64,000 nt of DNA. It comes from an uncultured Pseudomonadota bacterium (GTDB lineage: Bacteria; Pseudomonadota; Alphaproteobacteria; Rs-D84). The position numbers were made by a program, and so were the translations under genes. The notes below the pieces were generated by a model. That model did not search any database. It saw only the letters and a program-made list of their open reading frames with translations, and was not told where the DNA came from. Location of the stretch: assembly GCA_937885575.1 (NCBI GenBank), contig CALABO010000016.1, forward strand, positions 15,223 through 79,222, given 5' to 3'. Numbering within the stretch: position 1 is the stretch's first letter; each line of letters begins with the position of its first letter. Below are positions 40,738 through 48,435 of the stretch, one piece after another.

Positions 40738-41243
40738 CTGCGTTTTTCCGCGACGTTCAATCGAGCGGCATACCTTAGCGCCTTATTGTAAACCTTCGGA
40801 TCAATATCGCCACGTTTAAATTTTTCGATGACTTTGTATGCATCACCAGGGTGTTCTTTCAAATGACCCGCGATGATATATGATTGTGTTTCCGGGTCCG
40901 TAACAGTTTCGGGATTTCTGATCATTTTATCAAACACACCCGGATTATATTTTACTATGTGCCCTATCATTATTCTGGCGACACAATGTGAATATATCAT
41001 ATTTGTTAAATTTAGCGCATTACTATTTTCGCCATAATATAGTGCAAAACTGTCCTTAATTGTATCGATATCGCTTTGAAAACGGTTATATTGTGGTTTT
41101 GATAATATTTTAAGCAACCAACCAGACACCACCAAAAATGATGGCAAACCATTTTTACGTTCTTCTTGGCGGGCGCGGGCGCGTTCGATGACCTCTTTGG
41201 CGCGTGCGTCCTGGCGCGCATGCCTATCCATTGATTCGACCAT
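40734..41243 (-). CDS. Unknown protein, 169 residues
   Basis: A soluble, mostly helical protein with an Arg/Ala/Glu-rich N-terminus (RHARQDARAKEVIERARARQEER) and one moderately hydrophobic helix. No family is recognised. AAAGGAT lies before the ATG, and the gene has its own near-consensus promoter. Confidence 0.65.
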   Translation of the reverse strand: MVESMDRHARQDARAKEVIERARARQEERKNGLPSFLVVSGWLLKILSKPQYNRFQSDIDTIKDSFALYYGENSNALNLTNMIYSHCVARIMIGHIVKYNPGVFDKMIRNPETVTDPETQSYIIAGHLKEHPGDAYKVIEKFKRGDIDPKVYNKALRYAARLNVAEKRR

Positions 41244-41269
41244 GTAAATATCCTTTGTTTTACGCGAAC

Positions 41270-41297
41270 ATTTTATTCAAAAAAATGCTATTGTCAA
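41270..41297 (-). promoter_or_regulatory. Promoter of the 169-residue protein gene
   Basis: TTGACA (41292-41297) and TAAAAT (41270-41275) are 16 bases apart. Confidence 0.72.
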
Positions 41298-41298
41298 A

Positions 41299-41739
41299 TT
41301 ATTCTTTAATTTCCAATTCGTCAAGGAATCTATCAAGTTTGCGCAGTGAACTGTTTTGGCAACCGCGCCCGCGCCAAGACAAAATCTCTTCCCCGGTTTT
41401 CTGGTCAGCAATCGAAACATTAAAACGCCACCACCAAAACCCGTTAAATATGCACCAATATGGCATAAAGGTTTCCGCTTGCTCGCTTACACGGACGATA
41501 TAACGCGTATTTTTCGGAACCGTGAATTTATCTACATCAATCGAAGATTCATCTTTCAGGTTGCCGACATTTACCGTAAAACCATGTTCTTCCAATTTTT
41601 CCTTTATCCCGCGGGTCATAGTGTTCCCGCCACGCGATGCATAAACCGTTGTCCCCGGCACCATCGTGTTCGGTTTAAGATAAACGCTGTTACACGCGGC
41701 AAGGAATAAAACGGAAAATAAAGATAAAAATTTTAACAT
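41299..41739 (-). CDS. Small lipoprotein (lipobox LAAC), unknown
   Basis: The open frame runs up through tRNA-Arg, but the gene proper starts at ATG 41739, where a lipoprotein signal begins (MLKFLSLFSVLFLAAC). The mature part carries a TTVYASRGGNTMTRGIKEKLEEHGF block, which resembles proteins that bind in the periplasm, and then a Trp-rich strand (FNGFWWWRFNVSIADQKTGEEILSW) typical of outer-membrane-associated lipoproteins. The function is unknown. Confidence 0.72.
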   Translation of the reverse strand: MLKFLSLFSVLFLAACNSVYLKPNTMVPGTTVYASRGGNTMTRGIKEKLEEHGFTVNVGNLKDESSIDVDKFTVPKNTRYIVRVSEQAETFMPYWCIFNGFWWWRFNVSIADQKTGEEILSWRGRGCQNSSLRKLDRFLDELEIKE

Positions 41740-41821
41740 TCTATATTGACCAATTGGTTGGTTATAAACGATACACGGCGGATTTATCTCGCTGTAGCAA
41801 TTCTTTGGATTGCGTAAGCGG

Positions 41822-41835
41822 ATGGCGCACCCAGC
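41822..41835 (-). repeat. Degraded copy of the tRNA-Arg 3' end
   Basis: GCTGGGTGCGCCAT on the minus strand matches GCCGGGTGCACCAT at the tRNA-Arg 3' end (41984-41997) with two changes. It lies about 150 bases downstream of the tRNA. The remainder of 41740-41984 holds no supported gene. Confidence 0.55.
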
Positions 41836-41939
41836 GGATAGTTCGCTTCGCTCACCACGCGTAAGGCGCGAACTGCGTGTTTCACACTTGTTCTTGCCAA
41901 CTATCGTGTCGAACGCTGCGCGTCCAAATCGCGGGGTGT

Positions 41940-41987
41940 CCATGATAAATACAAAATGTCGCATTCTGCGCCACTTTGTATTTATGG
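41940..41987 (-). repeat. Inverted repeat overlapping the tRNA-Arg 3' end
   Basis: CCATGATAAATACAAAATG (41940-41958) is nearly complementary to CACTTTGTATTTATGG (41972-41987), which includes the encoded CCA. It may act as a processing hairpin or as a terminator without a T run. Confidence 0.5.
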
Positions 41988-42061
41988 TGCACCCGGCGCG
42001 ATTCGAACGCGCAATCCCCGCCTTCGGAGGGCGATGCTCTATCCAGTTAAGCCACGGGTGC
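41985..42061 (-). tRNA. tRNA-Arg (CCG)
   Basis: Acceptor GCACCCG pairs with CGGGTGC, anticodon loop CTCCGAA (anticodon CCG), T arm GCGCGTTCGAATCGCGC, CCA encoded. Confidence 0.95.
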
Positions 42062-42078
42062 ATGTACCATCGTGCGTA

Positions 42079-42106
42079 ATTATATTGCTTTTATATTGAA
42101 TTGCAA
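42079..42106 (-). promoter_or_regulatory. Promoter of tRNA-Arg
   Basis: TTGCAA (42101-42106) and TATAAT (42079-42084) are 16 bases apart, just after the prfB stop. Confidence 0.7.
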
Positions 42107-42113
42107 GAAACAA

Positions 42114-43185
42114 TTACCCCCTACGCAATAATGCCAACATAAATTCGTCCAAATCACCATCCAACACGGCATCGGAATCAGTGTTTTCGGTACCGGTTCT
42201 GACATCTTTGACCAAACGATACGGATACAGGACATAGTTTCGAATCTGACTGCCCCACTCTATTTTTTTCTGTGCGGCCTTGGCGGCGTCTTCTTCGGCG
42301 GCGCGTTTTTCCATTTCCAATTCATACAAACGCGAACGCAAAATCTTCATCGCCATATCTTTGTTTTGAAACTGACTGCGTTCGTTTTGGCATGTGACAA
42401 CTATGCCCGTCGGAATATGCGTAATGCGGACGGCACTGTCGGTTTTATTCACGTGTTGCCCGCCCGCGCCCGATGAACGATATGTGTCGATGCGCAGGTC
42501 CCTGTCATTTATTTCAATATTGATTGTGTCGTCGATATCCGGCCACACGTCAACGGATGCGAAACTTGTTTGACGTTTGCCGTTCGCGTTAAACGGCGAT
42601 ATGCGCACCAACCGATGCACGCCGATTTCATTACGCAACCACCCATACGCGCGTTCGCCGATTATGTGCATCGTCATACTTTTAATACCCGCCGTGTCGC
42701 CCGGGTGTTCTTCGATAATTTCCACCGTGAATCCGTGACGTTCGCCCCAGCGGGTGTACATGCGTTCCAACATTTGCGCCCAATCTTGGGCTTCGGTTCC
42801 GCCGGCACCGGCCTGGATAAACAAAAATGCGTTATTGCCGTCCGCGGGCCCGTTAAACAATGTCACATACGCCGCGCGGCGTGCAGCATCCGCCAACCGT
42901 TCAATCGCCGCGATTACATCCGCATCGTCGGGCGCAATCGCATATAATTCACGCAGGTTTTGATATTCCGCATCCATTTCTTCGATTTGTTTCAGGTCAC
43001 GTTCGGCCGCGGACTTTTTCTGCATAATCGCGCGCGCCGCGTCTGGGTCGTTCCATAAATCCGGCGACAGAGATTGTTCGGTTAAATCGGCAATTTGTGT
43101 TCTTAACTTATTCGGGTCAAAGAAACCCCCGAATGTTATTCAGGTTATCGGAAATTTCACTAAAAGTTTCATTTGCCAAAAACAT
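42114..43185 (-). CDS. prfB: Peptide chain release factor 2 with programmed +1 frameshift
   Basis: RF2 releases the peptide at UGA and UAA. Translation starts at ATG 43185 and reads 22 codons to CTT TGA (the TGA is at 43119-43117). An RF2-type slippery site (GGGGG-TTT-CTT-TGA-C) with its internal Shine-Dalgarno-like G run causes a +1 shift at CTT. Reading then continues from GAC at 43118 to the stop at 42114. The product is 356 residues, with the anticodon-mimic SPF (ISPFNANG) and the catalytic GGQ (SSGAGGQHVNKT). The segment beginning at 43025 alone would miss the N-terminus. The -10 box ends 6 bases before the ATG, so the mRNA is leaderless. Confidence 0.95.
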
Positions 43186-43191
43186 GCCTTT

Positions 43192-43219
43192 ATCATAGCA
43201 ACAAAATTTCCAAAATCAA
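43192..43219 (-). promoter_or_regulatory. Promoter of prfB (leaderless)
   Basis: TTGATT (43214-43219) and TATGAT (43192-43197) are 16 bases apart; the ATG is at 43185. Confidence 0.7.
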
Positions 43220-43233
43220 CCATAAAACAAATC

Positions 43234-43262
43234 TTGCGGACGGCACTAAATTATGATAAAAT
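43234..43262 (+). promoter_or_regulatory. Promoter of the 410-residue exported protein gene
   Basis: TTGCGG (43234-43239) and TAAAAT (43257-43262) are 17 bases apart. Confidence 0.65.
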
Positions 43263-43286
43263 ATTCTGTAACTAGGAGAGAGTTTC

Positions 43287-44519
43287 ATGAAACATTTCTT
43301 TCGTATGACAAGTGTTGTGTGCGCATGCATGATTGGTGCCGGTGCGTATGGTGTGTCTGCGGGGACAACCGCGACAAATATGGCGCGGGGCGTGAATATG
43401 GGAACGGTCGGTAATACGAACCTGCGCGGAAATCAAGGGTTGGCCAATGCGTATAAAACAAATCAGCGCAATACATATTATATGGTGAATGTGCCGGATG
43501 TGGACAGTGCATGTCGCGTAAAGATTGACAATTGTCTGTCCGATTATTGTGGTGATATAACGGTTGTTCCGGGCCAGGTTTCGGGTCGCTGTGCCTATGC
43601 AACCGAAAGTGAATTATATAATTATGTTTTGCTTTGTTTGCGTAATGATACATCTGTGCTTTTGCCGAATTATGCCGCGAATACCAAGATGGGTGTCGGT
43701 GGGTTGAATACCGCGGCGCATTTGTGTCCGTCTTATGTGCAACAAGAATTGATGGCGTGGCTTTCGATGTCAAATATGGCAAATGAATTGACCAAGGCGC
43801 ATTCGCCACAATGTTTAGAGAGGCGCCAGGAATTAGAGGCCGCAATGTCTTGCCATGCGGTTGCGTTGGCGTATGGAAACGAAACATCAAGTATGCTTAT
43901 GTCGCAACTGACTGATTTTTGCGGTGCAGGCGTGCCGGGCGGTTCGGCCGAAATGGTGTCGCGATTCGCAAACGCCGGAAATGTTGGCGCAAATATCTGG
44001 GGCTGGGCGGAAAAAATTGTCACGCTTGATTTGAATAAGAAAGCATCCGATTGGGAAAATGCGGTTGATGCGGTTTTGGCGTCCTACACCAATCGTATGA
44101 ATTTGGCGTGTGGCGAAAATATGCAATTGAATTTGGCATCGCATGAAACATCGAATTCAAATGCGTTGCAGACGGCGGCCGCGATTGCAACGGGCGTTGC
44201 GTTTCCAAGTGCCGAAAAAAAAAATGATGGTGGCGCCGCAAAATCCGGAATCTTTTTCGAGGTAAAATCTAATACCGAAGTTTATGATTACGCGACCGCG
44301 AACCAGGTTATTCAGGCCGGGCTTTCGAATTCGCCGCTTACGCAAAATGCCTTTTTAACAAGCGCGCAAATGGATAATATGCAAACCGCGTATAAATATG
44401 GAACCAAGGTTTTTATACTGCGCGATAGCACGCGTTGCTTTATGGTGCCGGTTGCAGACGTGACCGCGACCGAGCGTTCAATGGTTGCACAACAATTTGC
44501 AAATTGCATTTATAAATAG
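43287..44519 (+). CDS. Exported protein, unknown, 410 residues
   Basis: It has a Sec signal peptide (MKHFFRMTSVVCACMIGAGAYGVSA). The mature protein has about ten scattered Cys (CRVKIDNCLSDYC, CLERRQELEAAMSC), consistent with disulfides in the periplasm. It has no membrane segment and no recognised domain. The AGGAGAG site is strong. It converges on an outer-membrane barrel gene across a palindromic repeat; a shared envelope role is only a guess. Confidence 0.75.
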   Translation: MKHFFRMTSVVCACMIGAGAYGVSAGTTATNMARGVNMGTVGNTNLRGNQGLANAYKTNQRNTYYMVNVPDVDSACRVKIDNCLSDYCGDITVVPGQVSGRCAYATESELYNYVLLCLRNDTSVLLPNYAANTKMGVGGLNTAAHLCPSYVQQELMAWLSMSNMANELTKAHSPQCLERRQELEAAMSCHAVALAYGNETSSMLMSQLTDFCGAGVPGGSAEMVSRFANAGNVGANIWGWAEKIVTLDLNKKASDWENAVDAVLASYTNRMNLACGENMQLNLASHETSNSNALQTAAAIATGVAFPSAEKKNDGGAAKSGIFFEVKSNTEVYDYATANQVIQAGLSNSPLTQNAFLTSAQMDNMQTAYKYGTKVFILRDSTRCFMVPVADVTATERSMVAQQFANCIYK

Positions 44520-44622
44520 TGTTAGTGTAAGTGGATAGTGGTTAGTAGATTCTGGAATTATTACGCAATTACTGATTGATTCTAGATACTACTAACCACT
44601 TACACTAATCACTAACACTCTT
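44519..44622. repeat. GTTAGTG-type palindromic element, copy B
   Basis: The left arm GTGTTAGTGTAAGTGG and the right arm (reverse complement GTGTTAGTGATTAGTGTAAG) form a long hairpin. The centre TCTGGAATTA...TGATTCTAGA surrounds ATTACGCAATTAC, matching copy A at 30556-30708. It sits between the 3' ends of two convergent genes and may double as a terminator. Confidence 0.78.
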
Positions 44623-45688
44623 AAAATACATACTTAAATTCGGCGCCGCCATTCCAACCGTTCCGCGCGCCATCGTGACGGCCAAAGTTTATATTCAAAC
44701 TGAAACCTTCGAAATTCTGGCTCAGATTTATTCCATATTCAAAATAATCTTTTATTTTAAGTTCTGGGACTGTTTCGTAATTCACCCGTTGCGTGCCACC
44801 CGTTACGAAATTCATAACATACCCAAAGTGTCCGCCGATTGAAAGCCCGTCGCCAACATCGTGATAAATATCCAACATTGGTGTCAATTCAAAGAACCCA
44901 AAATCTTTGTTGCCGATATTGTTTCCGGCCCTTGAAATATAACTTGCAGAATTGACCCATGTATAACCCGCACGAAACGCAGGACGCAAGAATACGCCAC
45001 CATCAAAGCCATACGTATACGCCGCGTTCGCCATAATTCCGGCATAGAAATTATTAAAATCATCGCCATACATTGCGGAGCCCACATCATTTATAGCAAG
45101 ACCAAAATCCGCCATCGCGGCCAATTCCAAATCGCCAAACCTTTTGCCGAATGATGCGCCGATAAACGCGCCGTCGGTATCAATATCCATCGCATAATTT
45201 TTCGTATGCGCGCCGGAATATCCGCCAAAGAATTCCATACGCGATGCGTTAAATTCATTGCCGTATGCAACGAACGCCAAATCAGAAGTGCTTTTCAAAT
45301 GCGGGTTTGATTTGAACTTTACATTATCCGAAAAATGTTGCCACCCGATGCGGAAGTATTCGTTCGTCCCTTCACCGCCGCTGCGTCCCTTGATAAGCGG
45401 CAAAACACCCGTATCATCGCCGAATTCGCCATAGTAAAGCATTTCACCGTATGCATCAGGATCGTCCGCGGTTTCAACCGCCGTTTTTTCCGCCACAGGT
45501 TCGGTCTTGGTTTGCGCCCTGCCCCCGGTGGCCGATGTTTTTCCCATCGGCATAAATACGCGGTTTGCAATTTCATGCTGGGCCGCGGCGATATTATGCG
45601 CCGACACGGAATTAGCATACAATCCGAAATCCGCCGAATGCGCCACAGATGAAACCAAGATTCCAATCAATGCATATTGTGCTTTCAT
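44621..45688 (-). CDS. Outer-membrane beta-barrel protein (autotransporter-domain-like)
   Basis: The 355-residue product has a signal peptide (MKAQYALIGILVSSVAHSA). A Thr/Glu/Ala-rich linker follows, then from about residue 100 alternating amphipathic strands (YFRIGWQHF, RMEFFGGYSGA, GAFIGASFGKRF, FLRPAFRAGYTWV, LSIGGHFGYVMNF), ending in KYVF with a terminal aromatic residue, the barrel-insertion signal. It resembles autotransporter beta domains but has no long passenger. GGAGAG precedes the ATG, and a TATAAT at 45717-45722 is the likely -10. Confidence 0.82.
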   Translation of the reverse strand: MKAQYALIGILVSSVAHSADFGLYANSVSAHNIAAAQHEIANRVFMPMGKTSATGGRAQTKTEPVAEKTAVETADDPDAYGEMLYYGEFGDDTGVLPLIKGRSGGEGTNEYFRIGWQHFSDNVKFKSNPHLKSTSDLAFVAYGNEFNASRMEFFGGYSGAHTKNYAMDIDTDGAFIGASFGKRFGDLELAAMADFGLAINDVGSAMYGDDFNNFYAGIMANAAYTYGFDGGVFLRPAFRAGYTWVNSASYISRAGNNIGNKDFGFFELTPMLDIYHDVGDGLSIGGHFGYVMNFVTGGTQRVNYETVPELKIKDYFEYGINLSQNFEGFSLNINFGRHDGARNGWNGGAEFKYVF

Positions 45689-45751
45689 AATCTCTCTCCA
45701 TGTTTTATTTAACCATATTATACCACGAAATTCGCGATAAAAAAGTTTTTA

Positions 45752-45780
45752 TTGTGACACGCAAAAAAATTTTTTATTAT
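45752..45780 (+). promoter_or_regulatory. Promoter of aroK-mscL (leaderless)
   Basis: TTGTGA (45752-45757) and TATTAT (45775-45780) are 17 bases apart; the ATG at 45788 is 7 bases beyond the -10 box. Confidence 0.75.
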
Positions 45781-45787
45781 GGGTGCC

Positions 45788-46348
45788 ATGAAAAACGAAT
45801 TGAAAATTGATAAACCGATAGTAATGGTCGGCCTGATGGGGGCCGGCAAAACAAGTGTTGGGCGCGCGTTGGCGCACCATCTGGGCGTGCCGTTCGTCGA
45901 TTCGGACAAAGAAATCGAACGCGCCGCCGGGTGCAGTGTCGTTGACATATTCGCAATGTATGGCGAAAAAGAATTCCGCCGGGTCGAAGAACGCGTGGTG
46001 TGTCGATTGCTGGATTCTGAACCGCGGGTAAAGGTTTTGTCCACCGGCGAAGGCGCATTTATAACACCTGAAATCCGCGAAAAAGTTTTAAGCGATGCGA
46101 TTAGTATTTGGTTAAAGGCCGACCTGGATTTACTGGTCAAACGGACACAATTTCGCAACACGCGCCCGCAACTTTTGCACACCGATAGTAAAAAAATCCT
46201 TGCCCAATTGATCTCAGAGCGGTATAACACATATGCAATGGCGGACATAACCGTGGAAACTTTTGACGAAAATTTGCGCAAAACGCTTGGCACAGTAATT
46301 GACGCTTTGCAGGAACATATCAACCAAAAAGGAAAAAAACATGAGTAA
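45788..46348 (+). CDS. aroK: Shikimate kinase
   Basis: It phosphorylates shikimate in the chorismate pathway. The product has 186 residues. Walker A is GLMGAGKTS, the substrate-binding residues are in FVDSDKEIE and EFRRVEE, and the lid arginines are in RNTRPQL. The glycine triplet that contacts shikimate reads STGEGAF instead of the usual TGGGA, an odd Glu substitution. The first ATG (45779) lies inside the -10 box, so the start is at 45788. The stop overlaps the mscL start. Confidence 0.92.
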   Translation: MKNELKIDKPIVMVGLMGAGKTSVGRALAHHLGVPFVDSDKEIERAAGCSVVDIFAMYGEKEFRRVEERVVCRLLDSEPRVKVLSTGEGAFITPEIREKVLSDAISIWLKADLDLLVKRTQFRNTRPQLLHTDSKKILAQLISERYNTYAMADITVETFDENLRKTLGTVIDALQEHINQKGKKHE

Positions 46349-46862
46349 ATTTTTAAAGGAATTCCGTGATTTTGCGGAACGCGGTAACGCAATCGACATG
46401 GCCATCGGTATCATCGTTGGTTCTGTATTGACCAGTGTTGTGAACTCTCTTGTCGCCGATGTTATCATGCCACCGATTGGACTTTTGATTGGCGGTATCG
46501 ATTTTTCACAGTTCTTTATTGTTCTGTCGGGTGGCGCAGGTCAGAGTTTTAATACGTTGGCTGAGGCCCAGGCCGCCGGCGCCAAGACAATGAACATTGG
46601 GTTGTTTTTGAATACTTTGGTAAGTTTTATTATCACGATGTTTGCGGCGTTCCTTATTGTGCGGACCGTTAACAAGATGAAAAGCAAAAAGGCCGTCACA
46701 ACGCGTGCGTGTCCATATTGCAAGCAAACGGTCGATATAACCGCGACAAAGTGCCCGCATTGTTGTTCTGAATTAGAGGCCGGGGAAATAAAACCCGCCG
46801 AAGAAAGCGACATGGCGCGGGGCCTTAAAAAGTTAAAGAAAATCGTGAAGATAAAGAAATAG
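46341..46862 (+). CDS. mscL: MscL mechanosensitive channel with a C-terminal zinc ribbon
   Basis: A large-conductance channel that opens under membrane tension during osmotic downshock. The start at 46341 (MSKFLKEFRDFAERGN) follows AAGGA and overlaps the aroK stop. Both membrane helices are present: AIDMAIGIIVGSVLTSVVNSL and then FLNTLVSFIITMFAAFLIV. At 173 residues it is longer than E. coli MscL (136) because of a CPYC...CPHC zinc ribbon before a basic C-terminal helix; similar ribbons occur in MscL of some other phyla. Confidence 0.93.
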   Translation: MSKFLKEFRDFAERGNAIDMAIGIIVGSVLTSVVNSLVADVIMPPIGLLIGGIDFSQFFIVLSGGAGQSFNTLAEAQAAGAKTMNIGLFLNTLVSFIITMFAAFLIVRTVNKMKSKKAVTTRACPYCKQTVDITATKCPHCCSELEAGEIKPAEESDMARGLKKLKKIVKIKK

Positions 46863-46864
46863 TT

Positions 46865-46889
46865 AAACGCCCCGTTCGGGGCGTTTTTT
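46865..46889. terminator. Terminator of aroK-mscL
   Basis: ACGCCCC and GGGGCGT arms with a GTTC loop are followed by T6. Confidence 0.88.
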
Positions 46890-47418
46890 ACTTTGATTTG
46901 TTTTGTTCCGAATAATTTATATTTTGGGTTAGTAATAAACGATTCTTGATTTTATCCAATTGGGCAATTGTTTCTTGGATTTCATCATCACTCATTACTG
47001 TGCCGTGTGTATGTGCCAACTCTGTTAAATAGAATTGAAGGTCATATACGCTGTCATTAATAGTTTTTTCAAATGGATTTTCAAATTTTTTCCCGTTTGC
47101 CTTGGCCTGGATGGCCTTGGACAGACCAATATAATCCTTATCGAGTCCAAACAAACGCTTTCTGACAAGCACTGATATATAAAGTGTTGTTCCGGGTTCG
47201 GTAAATATTAATTCTTGGGTGCAACCCCTAATAAACTGCTGACTACGCGCCAAATTGTTATGTTCAAGTTTATATGGACCAAAGTCGTAAATAGTGATAA
47301 AATCATGGTCGTATCCATGCGCATGATTAAAGTCGCCGGGGCATATTTGCCCATCGGGATATGATACCGCAACGGGATACTTTTGCAACGCGGCATACAT
47401 ACTAATAAGTTGTTCCAT
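46888..47418 (-). CDS. Unknown protein, 176 residues
   Basis: A soluble protein with a His/Asp-rich segment near the start (GDFNHAHGYDHDF) and a helical, charged C-terminus. No recognised family and no signal peptide. AAAGGA precedes the ATG. The promoter is TTTACA (47470-47475) and CATAAT (47448-47453), 16 bases apart. Confidence 0.62.
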   Translation of the reverse strand: MEQLISMYAALQKYPVAVSYPDGQICPGDFNHAHGYDHDFITIYDFGPYKLEHNNLARSQQFIRGCTQELIFTEPGTTLYISVLVRKRLFGLDKDYIGLSKAIQAKANGKKFENPFEKTINDSVYDLQFYLTELAHTHGTVMSDDEIQETIAQLDKIKNRLLLTQNINYSEQNKSK

Positions 47419-47483
47419 AATATGTCCTTTTTCTTTGATCTATTGGCATTATGCCTTGTTTTTGGCGGATGTAAAGAAAAATC

Positions 47484-47512
47484 TTGAAAAGCGGATTTTT
47501 TAATGATAGAGT
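47484..47512 (+). promoter_or_regulatory. Promoter of tRNA-His
   Basis: TTGAAA (47484-47489) and TAGAGT (47507-47512) are 17 bases apart. Confidence 0.55.
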
Positions 47513-47525
47513 GGACTTCGCACAT

Positions 47526-47603
47526 GGCGGATGTAGCTCAGCTGGTTAGAGCGTCGGTTTGTGGTACCGAATGTCGCCGGTTCGAATCCGGTCATCCGCC
47601 CCA
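47526..47603 (+). tRNA. tRNA-His (GTG)
   Basis: Acceptor GCGGATG pairs with CATCCGC. An extra G at -1 sits opposite discriminator C73, the histidine identity pair. The anticodon loop is TTGTGGT (anticodon GTG), the T arm is GCCGGTTCGAATCCGGT, and CCA is encoded. Confidence 0.96.
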
Positions 47604-47611
47604 TGAATTTG

Positions 47612-47639
47612 AAAAACATCCCGATTGGGATGTTTTTTT
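47612..47639 (+). terminator. Terminator of tRNA-His
   Basis: AACATCCC and GGGATGTT arms with a GATT loop are followed by T7. Confidence 0.88.
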
Positions 47640-47659
47640 AATTCACCGTGTGTTATCTT

Positions 47660-47784
47660 GATTCGAACCGGCGAGTTTAGTCGGCTAGAAATGTTGAAAC
47701 AAGGCGAACGGCTGTGCGCCGGTCCACCGTAGCGTTTTGCGAAGGTGGATGTTTCAACATTGGCAAAGCAATCCGGTCATCCGC
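47660..47784 (+). repeat. tRNA-His-derived fragments
   Basis: GATTCGAACCGGCGA (47660-47674) is an exact inverted copy of the tRNA-His T arm (47574-47588). AATCCGGTCATCCGC (47770-47784) is an exact direct copy of its 3' end (47585-47599). Between them an AATGTTGAAACA...TGTTTCAACATT inverted pair encloses a TCCACCGT...GGTGGA hairpin. There is no gene in 47640-47841. Confidence 0.75.
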
Positions 47785-47807
47785 ACTTTATGTGCTGGGC
47801 ACATCAT

Positions 47808-47843
47808 AAAAAAATCAGACCGCCGATTGGCGGTCCGTTTTTT
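47808..47843. terminator. Terminator of the flavodoxin gene
   Basis: GACCGCC and GGCGGTC arms with a GATT loop have A and T runs on both sides. Confidence 0.82.
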
Positions 47844-48417
47844 ACATTTGTTCATCGGCCCAGGTTTTTAATTCCGACACGGAAACATCAACCGGGAATC
47901 TTTCGCCACCGCGGACATGCGCGTTCGGTGCAAGTGATTGTATATTTGCCCCTGAATCGCCGATGCCACTGGTGCCGGATGTTGCAAACGGAACAATTAT
48001 TTTTCCGGCAAAATCATAACTTTCCATGAAAGTATCAATTATCGATGGTTCGCGTCCCCACCAAATTGGGAACCCAACAAACACCACATTATATTGTGCG
48101 ATATTTTCAATTTTTGATGCGATTGCCGGGCGTGAATACCTGCTCGCCATTTCAATCGAAGAACGGCTTTGGTCATTTTGCCAATTCAAATCTTCGTCTG
48201 TATACAATTGTTCGGGGGTTATTTCAAATAAATCGGCACCGGTTGCATCGGCCAATTTTTCCGCCACCGCCTTGGTATTTCCGGTTGCACTAAAATACGC
48301 GACCAAAATTTTGCCACCGTCCGTTGCACCTTTGGATGTGGAAACGCGCGGGCGCAGGACCAAAAAGATTCCAACAATCACGATGATTATTGCCAAAATA
48401 AATAATACTTTTTTCAT
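47842..48417 (-). CDS. Membrane-anchored flavodoxin
   Basis: A flavodoxin-fold electron carrier, 191 residues. An N-terminal hydrophobic segment (about residues 4-20, FILAIIIVIVGIFLVL) should anchor it with the FMN domain outside the cytoplasm. The domain has the phosphate loop AYFSATGNTKAVAEKL and the FVGFPIWWGREP loop with the isoalloxazine-stacking Trp. It lies 18 bases downstream of an exported DUF362 protein, so the two are probably partners. Signal-anchored flavodoxins of this type occur in some gut anaerobes; the redox partners are unknown. Confidence 0.85.
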   Translation of the reverse strand: MKKVLFILAIIIVIVGIFLVLRPRVSTSKGATDGGKILVAYFSATGNTKAVAEKLADATGADLFEITPEQLYTDEDLNWQNDQSRSSIEMASRYSRPAIASKIENIAQYNVVFVGFPIWWGREPSIIDTFMESYDFAGKIIVPFATSGTSGIGDSGANIQSLAPNAHVRGGERFPVDVSVSELKTWADEQM

Positions 48418-48435
48418 TTTTTTCTCCTTTGTTTG

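Noticed and set aside
41739..42063. A long N-terminal extension of the lipoprotein gene through tRNA-Arg
   Set aside because: The frame crosses a structured tRNA gene and its hairpin. The lipoprotein signal peptide begins at 41739.
42114..43025. RF2 starting at an internal ATG
   Set aside because: The upstream codons, the CTT-TGA-C shift site and the zero-frame start at 43185 give a full-length, family-typical RF2.
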